Source: Lachancea dasiensis (lineage: Eukaryota > Ascomycota > Saccharomycetes > Saccharomycetales > Saccharomycetaceae). Taken from it: 64,000 nucleotides of DNA. The notes under the pieces are model-generated. The model was not told the origin of the DNA, searched no databases, and saw only the letters and a list, made by a program, of their open reading frames with translations. Positions 11,616 through 21,155 of this stretch are shown here, in pieces. The DNA lies in assembly GCA_900074725.1 (NCBI GenBank), contig LT598456.1, forward strand, positions 69,488 to 133,487, written 5' to 3'. How positions within the stretch are numbered: position 1 is the stretch's first letter; each line of letters begins with the position of its first letter. The position numbers and the translations under genes are program-made.

Positions 11616-13898
11616 ATGATAGTAGCACAGCCTGGAGAGTTGGAACATTTGAGCGATCGTCTGGCCAAAACCTGTGTCGTGGAAGAACCCGCGGCGGAGG
11701 AAGGGCAGTCGTCAAGTACTCCGGATTCAACTACCTTGGGTTCCCAAAGCCCATCCCCGAACTCAGGCGGGCTACAGCTGGACCAGCTTGCAAATACAAA
11801 TTTGCTAACTATCCGAGTTAAGTGGAGCAAACCTCAAGCCACAGATCCCCGGACTTCGGAGCTTGTAGGCAGGCTTTCCGAGGTGGCACATAGTAAGAGG
11901 GGCTTTGCACTCAATCCGTCTGTAATCGAAAACTACGAGTATCTCAGCGACAAGACACGGCTGGCAGTTTTGAAGGAGAACCAGGAGACATATGTTCATG
12001 AATTTGGGACGGAGGAAGTTGCAACTTCACAACCAACGTTGAAATCTGAAAACGCTGCACCGCTCTCGCCTCCGTCCTCACCCCCACATTCCAACTCTGC
12101 TTGGCTGTATGACTTTGTTTTCCAATCCCAGTTCAAACAATGGGCCGACTTGGTCACTGCCCGCGACGATTCCATTGCCGCACTCCGCCAAAACGAAACT
12201 GTGACAAGATGGTCAGTAAGTGAAAACGCACATGCTTTGACTCATCCCGGAAACCTGTACGTCAGAGGCATACCCAAAGACCTCACTATTGATGATTTGA
12301 TGCCGATCTTCGGAAAGTTCGGACCTGTCTTGGCGCTGAAAATCATTTGCGACACAACTACCGGGCAATCTCTTGGATACGGGTTTTTGTCGTACCCACT
12401 GGGCTCGCAAGCTTCCAGGTGCATCAAAGAACTAAATGGCAATCTCATGAATGGCTCGCCGTTGTTTATAAACTACCATGTCGAGCGCAAAGAACGAGAA
12501 CGCATCCATTGGGATCATGTAAAGGAGGACAACGATGATGAGCGTTTTAAGGGAATCTTCATCAGAAACTTGCCTACAGAGAATGAAGATAAAAAGATTG
12601 TAGCGCCCGAAGATGTGGTGGCGAAATTCGAATCTGAGCTCGCAGTCAACGACGAACCTGTGCAGATCCTGTCGTATTACTTGCCCAAACGCAATAGTAA
12701 CAGTGAGGTTGAGTACGATGACAATGACGACAAGATTAACAATGTGGAAATTTGCGCCGCGCGCAACGAAGAGTGTCCTTTGAAAGGATACGGCTTTATC
12801 AAGTTTGGCTCGCATGCGCAAGCGCTCCGAGCAATCCAGAAGTTTCACGATATGGAGTGGCTTGGAGTCAAGCTTATTGTCAACAAAGCAGTGCAATCTA
12901 AGCCCCATGTGTACCACCATCATCAGCATCACCATCAGCATAACAATAATAGTCACCACACTCAAAATTATAAACATCAAAATGACCATAGAAATCGACG
13001 CAACAGCGAACGCTCCAATCCTGCAAGACAGGCAAGTATGTCAAACATATCTTTTTACGCTCCATTCAATGGCTCACCATCTGGCCTAGGGTTTTTGTCA
13101 AACACAATGCCTATTTACTCCCATGCTGCGGAGCTGGACCCTCATGATACAGCGGCTGGTTTTTCTCCAGTTCCTTCTCCTTCACCCCACCAGCCATATA
13201 TCCCGCCAGCTGCAATGCCACATATGCTTTTTGGTGCAGCGCCTTCGCTGAGCACCACTCCAGAAAGCTCTACTGCTCCGTCATCTCGCAACGGGTCAAT
13301 TTTTCAAAGGCAAAGCCAGAATAGTTTGATTCCTCACTCGCCCTTTATGCTACCTATTCCGACCAAGGATCAACAGGAATCAAACCTGTACGTTAAGCAC
13401 CTGCCACTAACCTGGAGAGATGAAGACTTTTACCAATTCTACGAAAAGTTTGGTGAGATTATTAGCGCCAAGATCATCACTGTGGGCGGTAGTAAGAACG
13501 GAGAAAATACGGAGAAAAGATCACAACAAGTAGATGACTCAGCGCTGGGAACCTCCAGAGGTTACGGTTTTGTCTGCTTCAAAAATCCATTAGATGCTTC
13601 CCGGGCCATGATGATCACCGACCGTTACCAAGTCGATGAAGACCACACCTTATACGTGTCATTTGCCCAAAAGCGTGCCAAATCTGTCAGCAATGGTGAT
13701 TCGGTCAAAGTTCCCGTGAATGAAGATAGGTCACACTCTGCGCGGAGGAGCTTTCATTATGGTCAACACCCTGGAACCGACGTGTTAGGCAACTATAATG
13801 CGAAGTTTTTAAGTGCAATGATGCAGCAACAAAATGGAATGGCTCGGGCTCGTGGGAGCTGGCCCGTAGCTTTGGGGCCTCAAATGCCTCCACATTAG
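11616..13898 (+). CDS. RIE1: Rie1-type RNA-binding protein with three RRMs
   Basis: 760 residues from the first in-frame ATG; the yeast YGR250C product has about 781. RRM1 spans about residues 215-290 (NLYVRGIPKDL, with RNP1 GYGFLSY). RRM2 (GIFIRNLPTE ... GYGFIKF) is stretched by an acidic insert, so its halves lie about 70 residues apart. RRM3 (NLYVKHLPL ... RGYGFVCF) starts at about residue 590. Between RRM2 and RRM3 lie a His/Asn-rich run (about 430-460) and a Ser/Pro-rich linker. In yeast the protein is cytoplasmic, linked to stress granules and thought to control translation. Convergent with MGA1, as in S. cerevisiae (YGR250C/YGR249W). Confidence 0.92.
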   Translation: MIVAQPGELEHLSDRLAKTCVVEEPAAEEGQSSSTPDSTTLGSQSPSPNSGGLQLDQLANTNLLTIRVKWSKPQATDPRTSELVGRLSEVAHSKRGFALNPSVIENYEYLSDKTRLAVLKENQETYVHEFGTEEVATSQPTLKSENAAPLSPPSSPPHSNSAWLYDFVFQSQFKQWADLVTARDDSIAALRQNETVTRWSVSENAHALTHPGNLYVRGIPKDLTIDDLMPIFGKFGPVLALKIICDTTTGQSLGYGFLSYPLGSQASRCIKELNGNLMNGSPLFINYHVERKERERIHWDHVKEDNDDERFKGIFIRNLPTENEDKKIVAPEDVVAKFESELAVNDEPVQILSYYLPKRNSNSEVEYDDNDDKINNVEICAARNEECPLKGYGFIKFGSHAQALRAIQKFHDMEWLGVKLIVNKAVQSKPHVYHHHQHHHQHNNNSHHTQNYKHQNDHRNRRNSERSNPARQASMSNISFYAPFNGSPSGLGFLSNTMPIYSHAAELDPHDTAAGFSPVPSPSPHQPYIPPAAMPHMLFGAAPSLSTTPESSTAPSSRNGSIFQRQSQNSLIPHSPFMLPIPTKDQQESNLYVKHLPLTWRDEDFYQFYEKFGEIISAKIITVGGSKNGENTEKRSQQVDDSALGTSRGYGFVCFKNPLDASRAMMITDRYQVDEDHTLYVSFAQKRAKSVSNGDSVKVPVNEDRSHSARRSFHYGQHPGTDVLGNYNAKFLSAMMQQQNGMARARGSWPVALGPQMPPH

Positions 13899-14210
13899 GT
13901 AGAAAATTGTAACACGTTGAATCAATGGTATGGTGAACCATCATCCAAAATAGGCAGCTGTTTAATGGTATAGAACAAAAAGTTTAGAGAACTAGCTCTA
14001 ATTATTACATATAGTACATATCCCTGTGTGTTTTTCCTTTCAAAATTATTACTAAACTTATAACCGTTCGTTCGTGATAAAACCATTTACAATATACCGT
14101 TACGATGCGTTTATTAGTGTAAGCGGTACCGTTATCAATAACAAAAATTCGAATATCCCAGTGCAAAAGCCATTATTCACCAATGAGGGCCACTATTCAT
14201 TGGCCACTAT
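13899..14210. other. Convergent 3' region, RIE1 and MGA1
   Basis: AT-rich terminator region shared by two convergent genes. At its right edge a 14-bp unit GGCCACTATTCATT is repeated in tandem (14188-14201 and 14202-14215). The second copy runs into the last codons of MGA1 and carries its TGA stop. Confidence 0.6.
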
Positions 14211-15407
14211 TCATTTCTTAGGGTTCCCTGACTCCACGTTTTCTTGACTGCCAAAAGAAGTTGCAGAGCTTCTGGCGTTACTAACGTTACTGAAACGTGG
14301 ATTGCTGAATATGGAATTCTTTTGGGACGATAGGCTGGGAAATCTCCAGCCTACTGAACCAAAAGGATGTGAAAGCGAGGAGCCGGTACTGCTGACGCTT
14401 GACTGATTGGAGAAGACCGGGTTTCTCAATTGGACCCACCGTGCGTCAGTAGAAATGAGTTCGCTGCGCAATGACTGCAACGTGGATACAACGTTTTCAT
14501 GATCAGCGGGCGATTGAGGTGGGAATTGATGCAAGACGTCCAAAATCGTGAGAATGCTGCGTTGCATCAGCTGAAGATTGTTTTGGAAATGTTGAATGCT
14601 GAGTTGGGAAGGAGCTGTCGGGGGCACGGGCGCAGTACCCGGCAATGTAGAGAAATGCATTTGGGGCAAAGACTCCAGCGACACGTAAGAGCTGTTGCGG
14701 GACATTTCGTGAGGAGACGGGGGAGAGTTCTGGAGTTCGTCACTCACGGCTGTTGTCAACGGTTTAAGACTGGGTAGAGGGGACTGTTGCTGAGAATCGG
14801 GCATAGCTGAAACTACAGAGGCCGGCCTGGTGGATGTCGAAGCGACAGAGGCTCTCGCCGAGAGAGCCGAGGTGGCCGGGAGTTCAGAGGAATGGCGCAC
14901 GTTCGCGCGGCTGATGACATTGGTGGACCCGCTGTCGATGTAGTTGATGCAGACCGGGGAAAGAACGTTTTTGCGTTTTCCGTTTTTACCGATCCCGCCA
15001 CTCTTGCGCTGGATGCGACTGAGCTCCTCGAGCGGAGTGTCACGACAAAAAGAGCCCGAGGGATGGACAAAGTTCCACGTCACCGAGAAGCGGTCCTGCA
15101 GGCCCGCTTCGCTGCCGGTTGAGCCGCCGGACGTACCAGTGGCACCGTTACTGCTGTTGTTGGTCTGCGCCAGCTTGTGGAAGCCGTACATGTGGAGCTG
15201 GCGAACGAAGCTTGAAACGTTACCGTGCTTGAAGTACCGTCGCAGAACGTGGGAGACGAACCCCGGGTCATGGGGCCGCAGAGCGAACACGCCGGGCAGA
15301 TCGGAGCCCTTGGCGTGAGCGGGCTCGTTGTTCCACCGGATCCAGCGCTCCAGCTCCGGACGCTGGAGGATGGCGTGCAGCTGGTGGATAAACGTCTTGG
15401 CCTGCAT
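14211..15407 (-). CDS. MGA1: HSF-type transcription factor Mga1
   Basis: 398 residues from the only plausible ATG. An open frame runs 67 codons further upstream, but those residues are Arg-rich, unlike the family, and have no ATG. The protein opens with an HSF-type winged-helix DNA-binding domain (residues 1 to about 110: MQAKTFIHQLHAIL, then VLRRYFKHGNVSSFVRQLHMYGFHKL). This is followed by a Ser/Thr/Pro-rich tail with a short helical stretch (LSIQHFQNNLQLMQRSILTI). In yeast MGA1 regulates filamentous growth. The 5' half is markedly GC-rich compared with RIE1 next door. Order RIE1-MGA1-SOL matches YGR250C-YGR249W-YGR248W. Confidence 0.93.
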   Translation of the reverse strand: MQAKTFIHQLHAILQRPELERWIRWNNEPAHAKGSDLPGVFALRPHDPGFVSHVLRRYFKHGNVSSFVRQLHMYGFHKLAQTNNSSNGATGTSGGSTGSEAGLQDRFSVTWNFVHPSGSFCRDTPLEELSRIQRKSGGIGKNGKRKNVLSPVCINYIDSGSTNVISRANVRHSSELPATSALSARASVASTSTRPASVVSAMPDSQQQSPLPSLKPLTTAVSDELQNSPPSPHEMSRNSSYVSLESLPQMHFSTLPGTAPVPPTAPSQLSIQHFQNNLQLMQRSILTILDVLHQFPPQSPADHENVVSTLQSLRSELISTDARWVQLRNPVFSNQSSVSSTGSSLSHPFGSVGWRFPSLSSQKNSIFSNPRFSNVSNARSSATSFGSQENVESGNPKK

Positions 15408-16186
15408 TGTACGCAACGAGAAGAGCGCCGTCAGACACCGGTTCCCGGCCAGCTGGGGGATGTTGCGCAGTGCTCGCCGCCGAACGGGAACAAAAACGCT
15501 CGTGCGTGCGTGCGAGCCTCTAACGAAAAGCGGGAAACGACGGCGGGCCGAGCGGGGCAGGATGCAAGCCGCTTGAATGTCCGCTAGGGGTCGGTTGCCT
15601 CGAAACAACTACGAAACGACCTTCGGTAGACGGTTTCTCTCTAACACGCCCGATGCGATGCGCCTTTTGACACTTGACAGATGTGTAAGAGATGCCCACT
15701 CTTGGCCGTGCAGCGCGCTGACTTGATTGTGTGTGCACTCGTACGAAAACACACCGAAAAACCCGGAAAAAAGAAAAAACCGGAAAATCACGCACCTCGT
15801 GACCTTGTCGCTGTGTACGGTCAAACGTCACGCGATTTGCACGTGATCGGGTGTCGAGGGTCTCGCTTTGTACGGGTAGCGCTGTACGGGCCGGGTTTGC
15901 GTTTCTGTTCACGTTATCCGTGTGGTATTGTTTTATATGTCCCTGGAGATCAACGGCGCCCAGTGGACGGGACGAAAAAATGGTGTGATTTTTGAAGTGT
16001 CAGCAACAAACGCTGCACAACGATAAGCACCACGCGTGGGTTGGCAGCAGCCTAGCGTATGGAACCACGTAAGGCAGGTGGCGGGAGTCGCAAACGGGCC
16101 CGGGTTGGAAACCTCGCAGCAAGCTAGCAACCGAGAGTGTAGCGGCCGACCCTCACGCTTGGCACAGGAACAGACGTTGGCACCGG

Positions 16187-16255
16187 CACGTGATGGGGGC
16201 CGTCGGCATGTGACCGGGGTCCTTGGCATGTGACCGGGGCCGTCGGCATGTGATT
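16187..16255. promoter_or_regulatory. Four RTCACRTG (Cbf1/CDEI-type) sites at exact 20-bp steps
   Basis: A 20-bp unit (GGGGCCGTCGGCATGTGACC) is repeated three times at 16196-16215, 16216-16235 and 16236-16255, with a degenerate copy before it. Each copy carries one site read on the minus strand: ATCACGTG (16187-16194), GTCACATG (16207-16214 and 16227-16234) and ATCACATG (16247-16254). All four fit RTCACRTG, the Cbf1 consensus. Twenty bases is about two helical turns, so the sites face the same side of the DNA. It lies about 0.8 kb upstream of the MGA1 ATG. Confidence 0.65.
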
Positions 16256-16387
16256 CCCTTTAGAGGGCGCAACGCCGAGGGCACCGCTCGGGCAACGCCG
16301 AGGCAGATGCAGATCTTTCGAGGTGAGGACAGACGATCGAAGGGCTGGCTGGAGGGGGATCGGTAGATCTGCGTGTCTGCTGGCGAC

Positions 16388-16482
16388 GATGTAGGATGTC
16401 TGGCTGCGATGCAGGACGTCTGGCTACGATGCAGGACGTCTGGCTACGATGCAGGACGTCTGGCTACGATGCCGGACATCTC
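16388..16482. repeat. 20-bp minisatellite, about 4.7 copies
   Basis: The unit GATGCAGGACGTCTGGCTAC is repeated at 16388, 16408, 16428, 16448 and partly 16468. The three inner copies are identical over nearly their whole length and the outer ones diverge. Each contains the palindrome GACGTC or a variant. The period equals that of the array 130 bp to the left, but the sequence is different. Confidence 0.85.
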
Positions 16483-16832
16483 CTGCTGGTGCTCGGCGAT
16501 CGCTAAGCGGACTTCCACTAGTAGCTGCGATGGGTTGGATGGACGGTGGGGAGTGCCGGGTGCTATTGCAAGGCGACCGTAGAGCACACCAGGCCCCGGA
16601 GCGCCAGACGGCGGAAAGGCTCGAATTGGTGTTCGCATTTTCCCTGGTGGAAAAAAGTTTGCATACCTGCTTGAGCGAGGCGCCAATTGGGTACCAGACG
16701 TGCTGAGCCTGCTCTTTGGTCTGCATTGGGGAGGGCATGGAGCCTTGGACAGTTCAGCTGGGCTTTGTTGTCCAGAAGACGCATTTCTCGTGGACCCTGT
16801 ACGCTGACGCCGTATATCATTCTGTACAATAA

Positions 16833-16870
16833 TGTCGCTGTGCACCTGTCGCTGTGCACCTGTCGCTGTA
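16833..16870. repeat. 14-bp tandem repeat, 2.7 copies
   Basis: TGTCGCTGTGCACC occurs at 16833-16846 and 16847-16860, followed by a partial third copy to 16870. Short and noncoding. Confidence 0.8.
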
Positions 16871-17252
16871 CTTCATGGTCGACATAGGCGATCCCGGTCC
16901 TTGCTCTGACAAGCTGTACCCAGGACCGTGCGTACATGCAGAACCACACCAGCTAGGCCGTGTTTCGAATGACGCAAAAGAGCCCCAATAGCGCGCATCC
17001 CATTTTTGCCATGTCGACTATCTGAGGGAGCAAGCAAAATTCCAACGGGCTACAACGTGAAAATCGTCTTTGGTAGACCCGCTCAAGGTAGTTGACAAGC
17101 TCTATATCGAGGTTGCTAGTGCTGCTGCCTGGGCTCTTAGCGCTGCTGCCTCCCCTCTCCAATCTCCTCCCGTAACAAGACCAGCAAGTACAGCACAGTC
17201 ATAACATGCTTTTGGCTTTTGTTTCAATTACTATTTCAAACATTACGTAGCT

Positions 17253-18020
17253 CTAATGCGAAGAATATGTCTCTCTCTTGACAGAAACGCCCTTGACAGC
17301 AGCCTCATCGACAAACCACGACACGGCAGATTGGTAATTCTCGGTCACTAGTCCCGCAGGCAGCGAGGTGTCATGGCCCTCAATGATACGCTCCAATATC
17401 GGTTGCTTGGAGGCACCCTCGGCAACAAAGGCCAGGGCCTGTGCAGACTCTAGCATGGGCAAAGTAAACGTGACGCGGTCGGAAGGAGGCTTGGGCGACG
17501 AATGGCACCAGGCTACTCTCTTCTGGGTTTCTTCTAGTAAATACTCGTGCGTCTCTCCAGGGAAGAGGGAGCATGTGTGACCGTCAGGACCGCAGCCCAA
17601 GAGGATCAGGTCAAAGTGGTCAGGCAAAAGAGTTTCGTACTCGGCGGCTATGCGGTCGTTTTCTGAGAGCCCTACCAGCGATTCATTGATCGCGTAGCAA
17701 GTAGGGCCCAAAGCACCGTCTTCCTCCAAAAGCGGATCCAACACTTGCTTCTTAAAGGCACCATAGTTGCTGTCCTCGTGCTCCAAAGCTACGATTCTCT
17801 CATCACAAAAGTAGACGTGCCAGTGCGACCACTCAACTTTGGATTTGAGCTCAGGGTCTTGGATTAATCCAGCATTCAGCGCTTTTAGCAAAGAGCCACC
17901 GCTGACCGCGATATTGAATCTTTTGCCATTTTGCAAGGCATTGTCTTGTTGGGCAATGATGTATTTGGCTAAATCGTGTGCCAACGTCTTAGAGCCATCG
18001 TAAGTGTATACAGATGCCAT
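17253..18020 (-). CDS. SOL3: 6-phosphogluconolactonase (Sol3/Sol4 type)
   Basis: 255 residues, the length of yeast Sol4. Hydrolyses 6-phosphogluconolactone in the oxidative pentose phosphate pathway, in the cytosol. The family signature blocks are clear: FNIAVSGGSL near residue 37, WHVYFCDERIV near 67, and FDLILLGCGPDGHTCSLFPG near 135 with the catalytic-site Asp-Gly-His. One gene here corresponds to the duplicate pair SOL3 (YHR163W) and SOL4 (YGR248W), so the symbol stands for the pre-duplication ancestor. It shares its orientation with MGA1. Confidence 0.96.
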   Translation of the reverse strand: MASVYTYDGSKTLAHDLAKYIIAQQDNALQNGKRFNIAVSGGSLLKALNAGLIQDPELKSKVEWSHWHVYFCDERIVALEHEDSNYGAFKKQVLDPLLEEDGALGPTCYAINESLVGLSENDRIAAEYETLLPDHFDLILLGCGPDGHTCSLFPGETHEYLLEETQKRVAWCHSSPKPPSDRVTFTLPMLESAQALAFVAEGASKQPILERIIEGHDTSLPAGLVTENYQSAVSWFVDEAAVKGVSVKRETYSSH

Positions 18021-19461
18021 ATTAGCAGGATGAACGGTGATTGATGTGCTGTTCAGAGTAGAAAGTGTTCACGTCCTGTAGTCCTTTTTAAGGTTATGAC
18101 CGACAAATGGCAAACTGTGAAAGCAAAGTCATATGATACGACTGTGCGTTTTGAGCATCCTGGTGAATCTCAGTGTTGAACCATCAAGTTTTTATTGAGG
18201 CGAATCTGATTCATCAGTAGAAAGCTTACTAAATTTGTCTTGTAAGTCGGACATAGTCATTGTAAGATGAGTAACTTGGATCTAGGGAATTCTACTTATC
18301 TCTCCGTGATTATTTTAGGCATTAGAGTTGGTTCAGTTACCTGAACAAAAGCCTGGTATTTATACAATTCTCACTCGGTGACTCTGGTCAACATATTTAT
18401 TAATCACCAATTCTAGATCATTCTATTACCCAAGGATTTACGGCTTCAATGCCGTACACTACCGATAACTTATCAATGGCCAATCCCATTGGACAATAGT
18501 TGTTCTCTTCGGTGTGTCTTAGCTTGTAGCTCTATTTGTATGGCCTCGGTTGTGTACTATCATTCCGTACCACTGTGTCACATATTTACTGACGCTGATT
18601 ATGCGATTAGACGCACATCACCATCAGTTTATTCACATCATTCCCAACATAATCACCCGTTCTAGATTGTTCTGTTATCCATGGATTGCGGCCCAATGCC
18701 GTACGCTGTCGATAACTTATCAATCGCCAATTTCATTGGACTACAGTTGTTCTCTTCGGTTTGTCTTAGCTTGTAACTCTATTTGTATGGCCTCGGTTGT
18801 GTACTATCATTCTGTACCACTGTGTCACATATTTACTGACGCCGAGGCCCACATCACCATCGTTTCCTCACATTATTCCCAACAATTGTAAATAAGTCCA
18901 AGCCACTAGTGGATCTATTTCTGTCTTCTTTTAATGCGCACAAGCAATGCCACAATGATGTTCAAATTCTGTGCGTTGATAACGAGTAGTAGGACAAGTT
19001 CTTTCCTCCGTTTGCAAAATTAACCTCATGAGCAAACTTTCAGACATATACATGTCACCATAGCTTGTCCGTAAAAAGATTGGTCGCTTTATGAGCCTAG
19101 TCCGAGCGCTGTGCTTCCAATCTGCCTAACACGGTGTGTACTACATATAAAAGCCTCAACCTATGTACAGCGCGCTATCTCCCTCCGAGTGTGTTCATTC
19201 ATGTCGAAAACACCTGCAGCACTCACAACTTTATTGAAATTCACGCATTGTGGCTGGAAGCAATCATTTCTCATGCTCGTACACCTCGCAGGAGAACCTG
19301 GACCAGCCGTTAATATTTCCTTGACTACAGGTGTCCCGTCTGCAGTCAGTCTGGGTTAGTTAACCGTTGTTACATTCCTTGCATACATAATGATAGCGCT
19401 TATTTATCCGTATTCCTAGAGATGGCATTATTCCGTTTGCCTATTGTGTCTATTCCTTCCA
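18021..19461. other. Intergenic region between SOL and MPR1, with a large tandem duplication
   Basis: About 1.44 kb. The left part is the SOL promoter; 18401-18884 is a two-copy tandem repeat listed separately; the right part is the 3' side of MPR1. No gene was found. It is the left edge of the accessory locus. Confidence 0.6.
18401..18884. repeat. Diverged tandem duplication, units of 249 and 235 bp
   Basis: Copy A (18401-18649) and copy B (18650-18884) both begin TAATCACC and end with CCCAACA. They are highly alike over most of their length, with the differences gathered near the right ends. Each copy keeps the exact inverted repeat GATAACTTATC (18464-18474, 18711-18721) and a CCAAT-n3-ATTGG inverted repeat (18480-18492, 18727-18739). 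Copy A also has ACGGC-n6-GCCGT. Origin unknown: a duplicated regulatory segment or a remnant of a mobile element are both possible. Confidence 0.85.
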
Positions 19462-20130
19462 TTACAAGTGAAGATCTTCAGTTAGCTTGGGATCGATTTT
19501 TGTTAAATCCTTCCCAAACATAATGGCATCCACGAGCTCTTCGTGCCCCCTCAAAAGGGCCACCTTAGGGATGTATCCGATTCTATCAAATTGTAGTTTA
19601 TCCCAAATCCTCCAACTCGCAGGGTTTGTCACAAACACGAGGTTGAAAACAGAATATTTGTATCCTAATAAAGGAGCCCACTTTAGGTAGATTTGGCCCA
19701 AGCGCATGCCAATTTTCTGGCCCCTCTGGGCAGGGTTCACCAAAAACCCAGCATTGCAATTGTGGGAGCACCTCCCTGAATAGTTAGGCTTAATGTAGAA
19801 CGTACCCAATAGTAGTTTCTCCCAGTTCGTCCAAGAGGGGTCAATCTGAAGTTTGTCTGTCTTTAGCACAATAGTGCAGAAAGAGAGAAACCACGAATTG
19901 AGAAATTCATCCCTTGTGAGAGGCTTGGCGTAAGGATACGTAAGACCTTCCTCGATCTCACGATTAAATTGCGCGTGCATGAAATCAATAAGAGAGTCTG
20001 GGACATCCTTAGCGGAATATATTGGGAAAGCCGTGGCAATTGCCCCAGAGCCTATCAAAGAGAATTGCAATGGCTTGATAACCTCCAAAGGTTCGAAAAA
20101 GGTGGGACCGTTTACCAGCGATTGTGACAT
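19462..20130 (-). CDS. MPR1: Mpr1-like N-acetyltransferase (azetidine-2-carboxylate / P5C-type)
   Basis: 222 residues with a GNAT fold. It closely matches Mpr1 of S. cerevisiae strain Sigma1278b as I recall it: shared blocks include NGPTFF-PL near the N-terminus, LLGTFYIKPNY (107-117), RCSHNCNAGFLVN (120-132) and WAPLLGYKYS (151-160). The acetyl-CoA loop is RGQKIGMRL (136-144). Mpr1 acetylates the toxic proline analogue azetidine-2-carboxylate and is linked to lower oxidative stress through proline/arginine metabolism. Here the N-terminus is about ten residues shorter. The start is fixed by a TAA six codons upstream. The gene is strain-variable in S. cerevisiae, so its place in an accessory locus fits. 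It is on the same strand as the permease that follows. Confidence 0.9.
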   Translation of the reverse strand: MSQSLVNGPTFFEPLEVIKPLQFSLIGSGAIATAFPIYSAKDVPDSLIDFMHAQFNREIEEGLTYPYAKPLTRDEFLNSWFLSFCTIVLKTDKLQIDPSWTNWEKLLLGTFYIKPNYSGRCSHNCNAGFLVNPAQRGQKIGMRLGQIYLKWAPLLGYKYSVFNLVFVTNPASWRIWDKLQFDRIGYIPKVALLRGHEELVDAIMFGKDLTKIDPKLTEDLHL

Positions 20131-21155
20131 TTTACAATAATAATTCGCTTAGCTACGAAAGCCAAAGATATCAAAGAGTAGTCATTGAAGGAAAGGCGAT
20201 TGTTTTATGTGCGGCTAGTGAACACATTCAAGAACCTTATCGCATTTTTCCAAAGGAATTTATGGATCTACAAAAAAATTTGGCCTCGATAACAAGATAT
20301 ACATACTTCTTAAGCCTAAATGTGACACATCAACTGACATCTGACGGAAAATCTGATTCTTAAGCTACACCATAATAGATGTGCGTGAGTAATTCTAGTT
20401 CTTGAGCCAACCTGTTAATGTTGAAAAAAATCTTTAACCTGCTCTTACGAAAAATGACCTCCTCAAATGCCACTGAAATGTGTATAACTCATTGACTACA
20501 ATAGATTTATCAGCAAAAAAGCCATACCGTATGGCAGTGGGATGTCGATGTCAGTTTTGAGTCGTTAGTAGAGCGTTGCGGTGGGTAAAATAAGCGCGCG
20601 CTGCCAGCATACGAAAATGTGAAGGCGTAGAGGTGTGAAAGTGTTTTAGTTCTTGTAGGAACTCTCATTTCTACGTAGTTCTTCAATCACACCTAAAAAG
20701 AATAGATCATAGCCTTTTGCTTCTGCACGAAACTAAGTGCTGCGACATTATTGTCTAGAGTGATTATATTCAAGTGAGCCAAGACGAGATTGAAGATGGA
20801 CACAGATCCACCCGAATTCCAAGTACTGATACGTTTGTTGGATTCAAGTAACGTTACAAGTTAACGCCGTCATCTAGTAACCTCAAGCCCTTACGATTTT
20901 GATTGCGCCTGAGCTTGGACACTGCCCTCACTTTAGTTATCGTTTCCCGTTCCAATAAATCCGCAAATTGACCTAAACCCATTAGAGAATGGAGTCTTGG
21001 AGACTTAAAAATTCCAACACATTAACTACTAACCTTATTTATGTTTATCAAAAAACGATTTTACTGTCATGAAGAAGAGCGCAACTCGAGTGGCAGAGTA
21101 GTTGACTCACTCATGCTTAATGTCTTCCACTTGAGAATTTCTGGTTTGGTGATAG
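20131..21155. other. Intergenic, MPR1 promoter and permease 3' region
   Basis: About 1 kb, AT-rich, no supportable gene or RNA. A small open frame overlapping the MPR1 start on the other strand (20124-20363) has no features of a real protein. Confidence 0.5.

Larger units (their letters stand above)
15408..17252. other. GC-rich intergenic region, MGA1 promoter and SOL 3' region
   Basis: About 1.85 kb with no supportable gene. GC content is visibly higher than in the flanking PRP8 or LSC2 regions. It holds three separate short tandem arrays (16196-16255, 16388-16482, 16833-16870) and a CACGTG at 15840-15845. Open frames here lie in GC-rich DNA on both strands and have no recognisable domain. 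Confidence 0.6.

Noticed and set aside
15408-15608. 67-codon N-terminal extension of MGA1
   Set aside because: No ATG, only a TTG at the far end. The residues are Arg-rich and the HSF domain starts right after the first ATG at 15407, as in yeast.
18401-18884. Possible solo LTR pair, because each unit ends in CCCAACA like some yeast LTRs
   Set aside because: The units abut directly, do not start with TG, and no internal element, primer site or target duplication is seen. Kept only as a tandem duplication of unknown origin.
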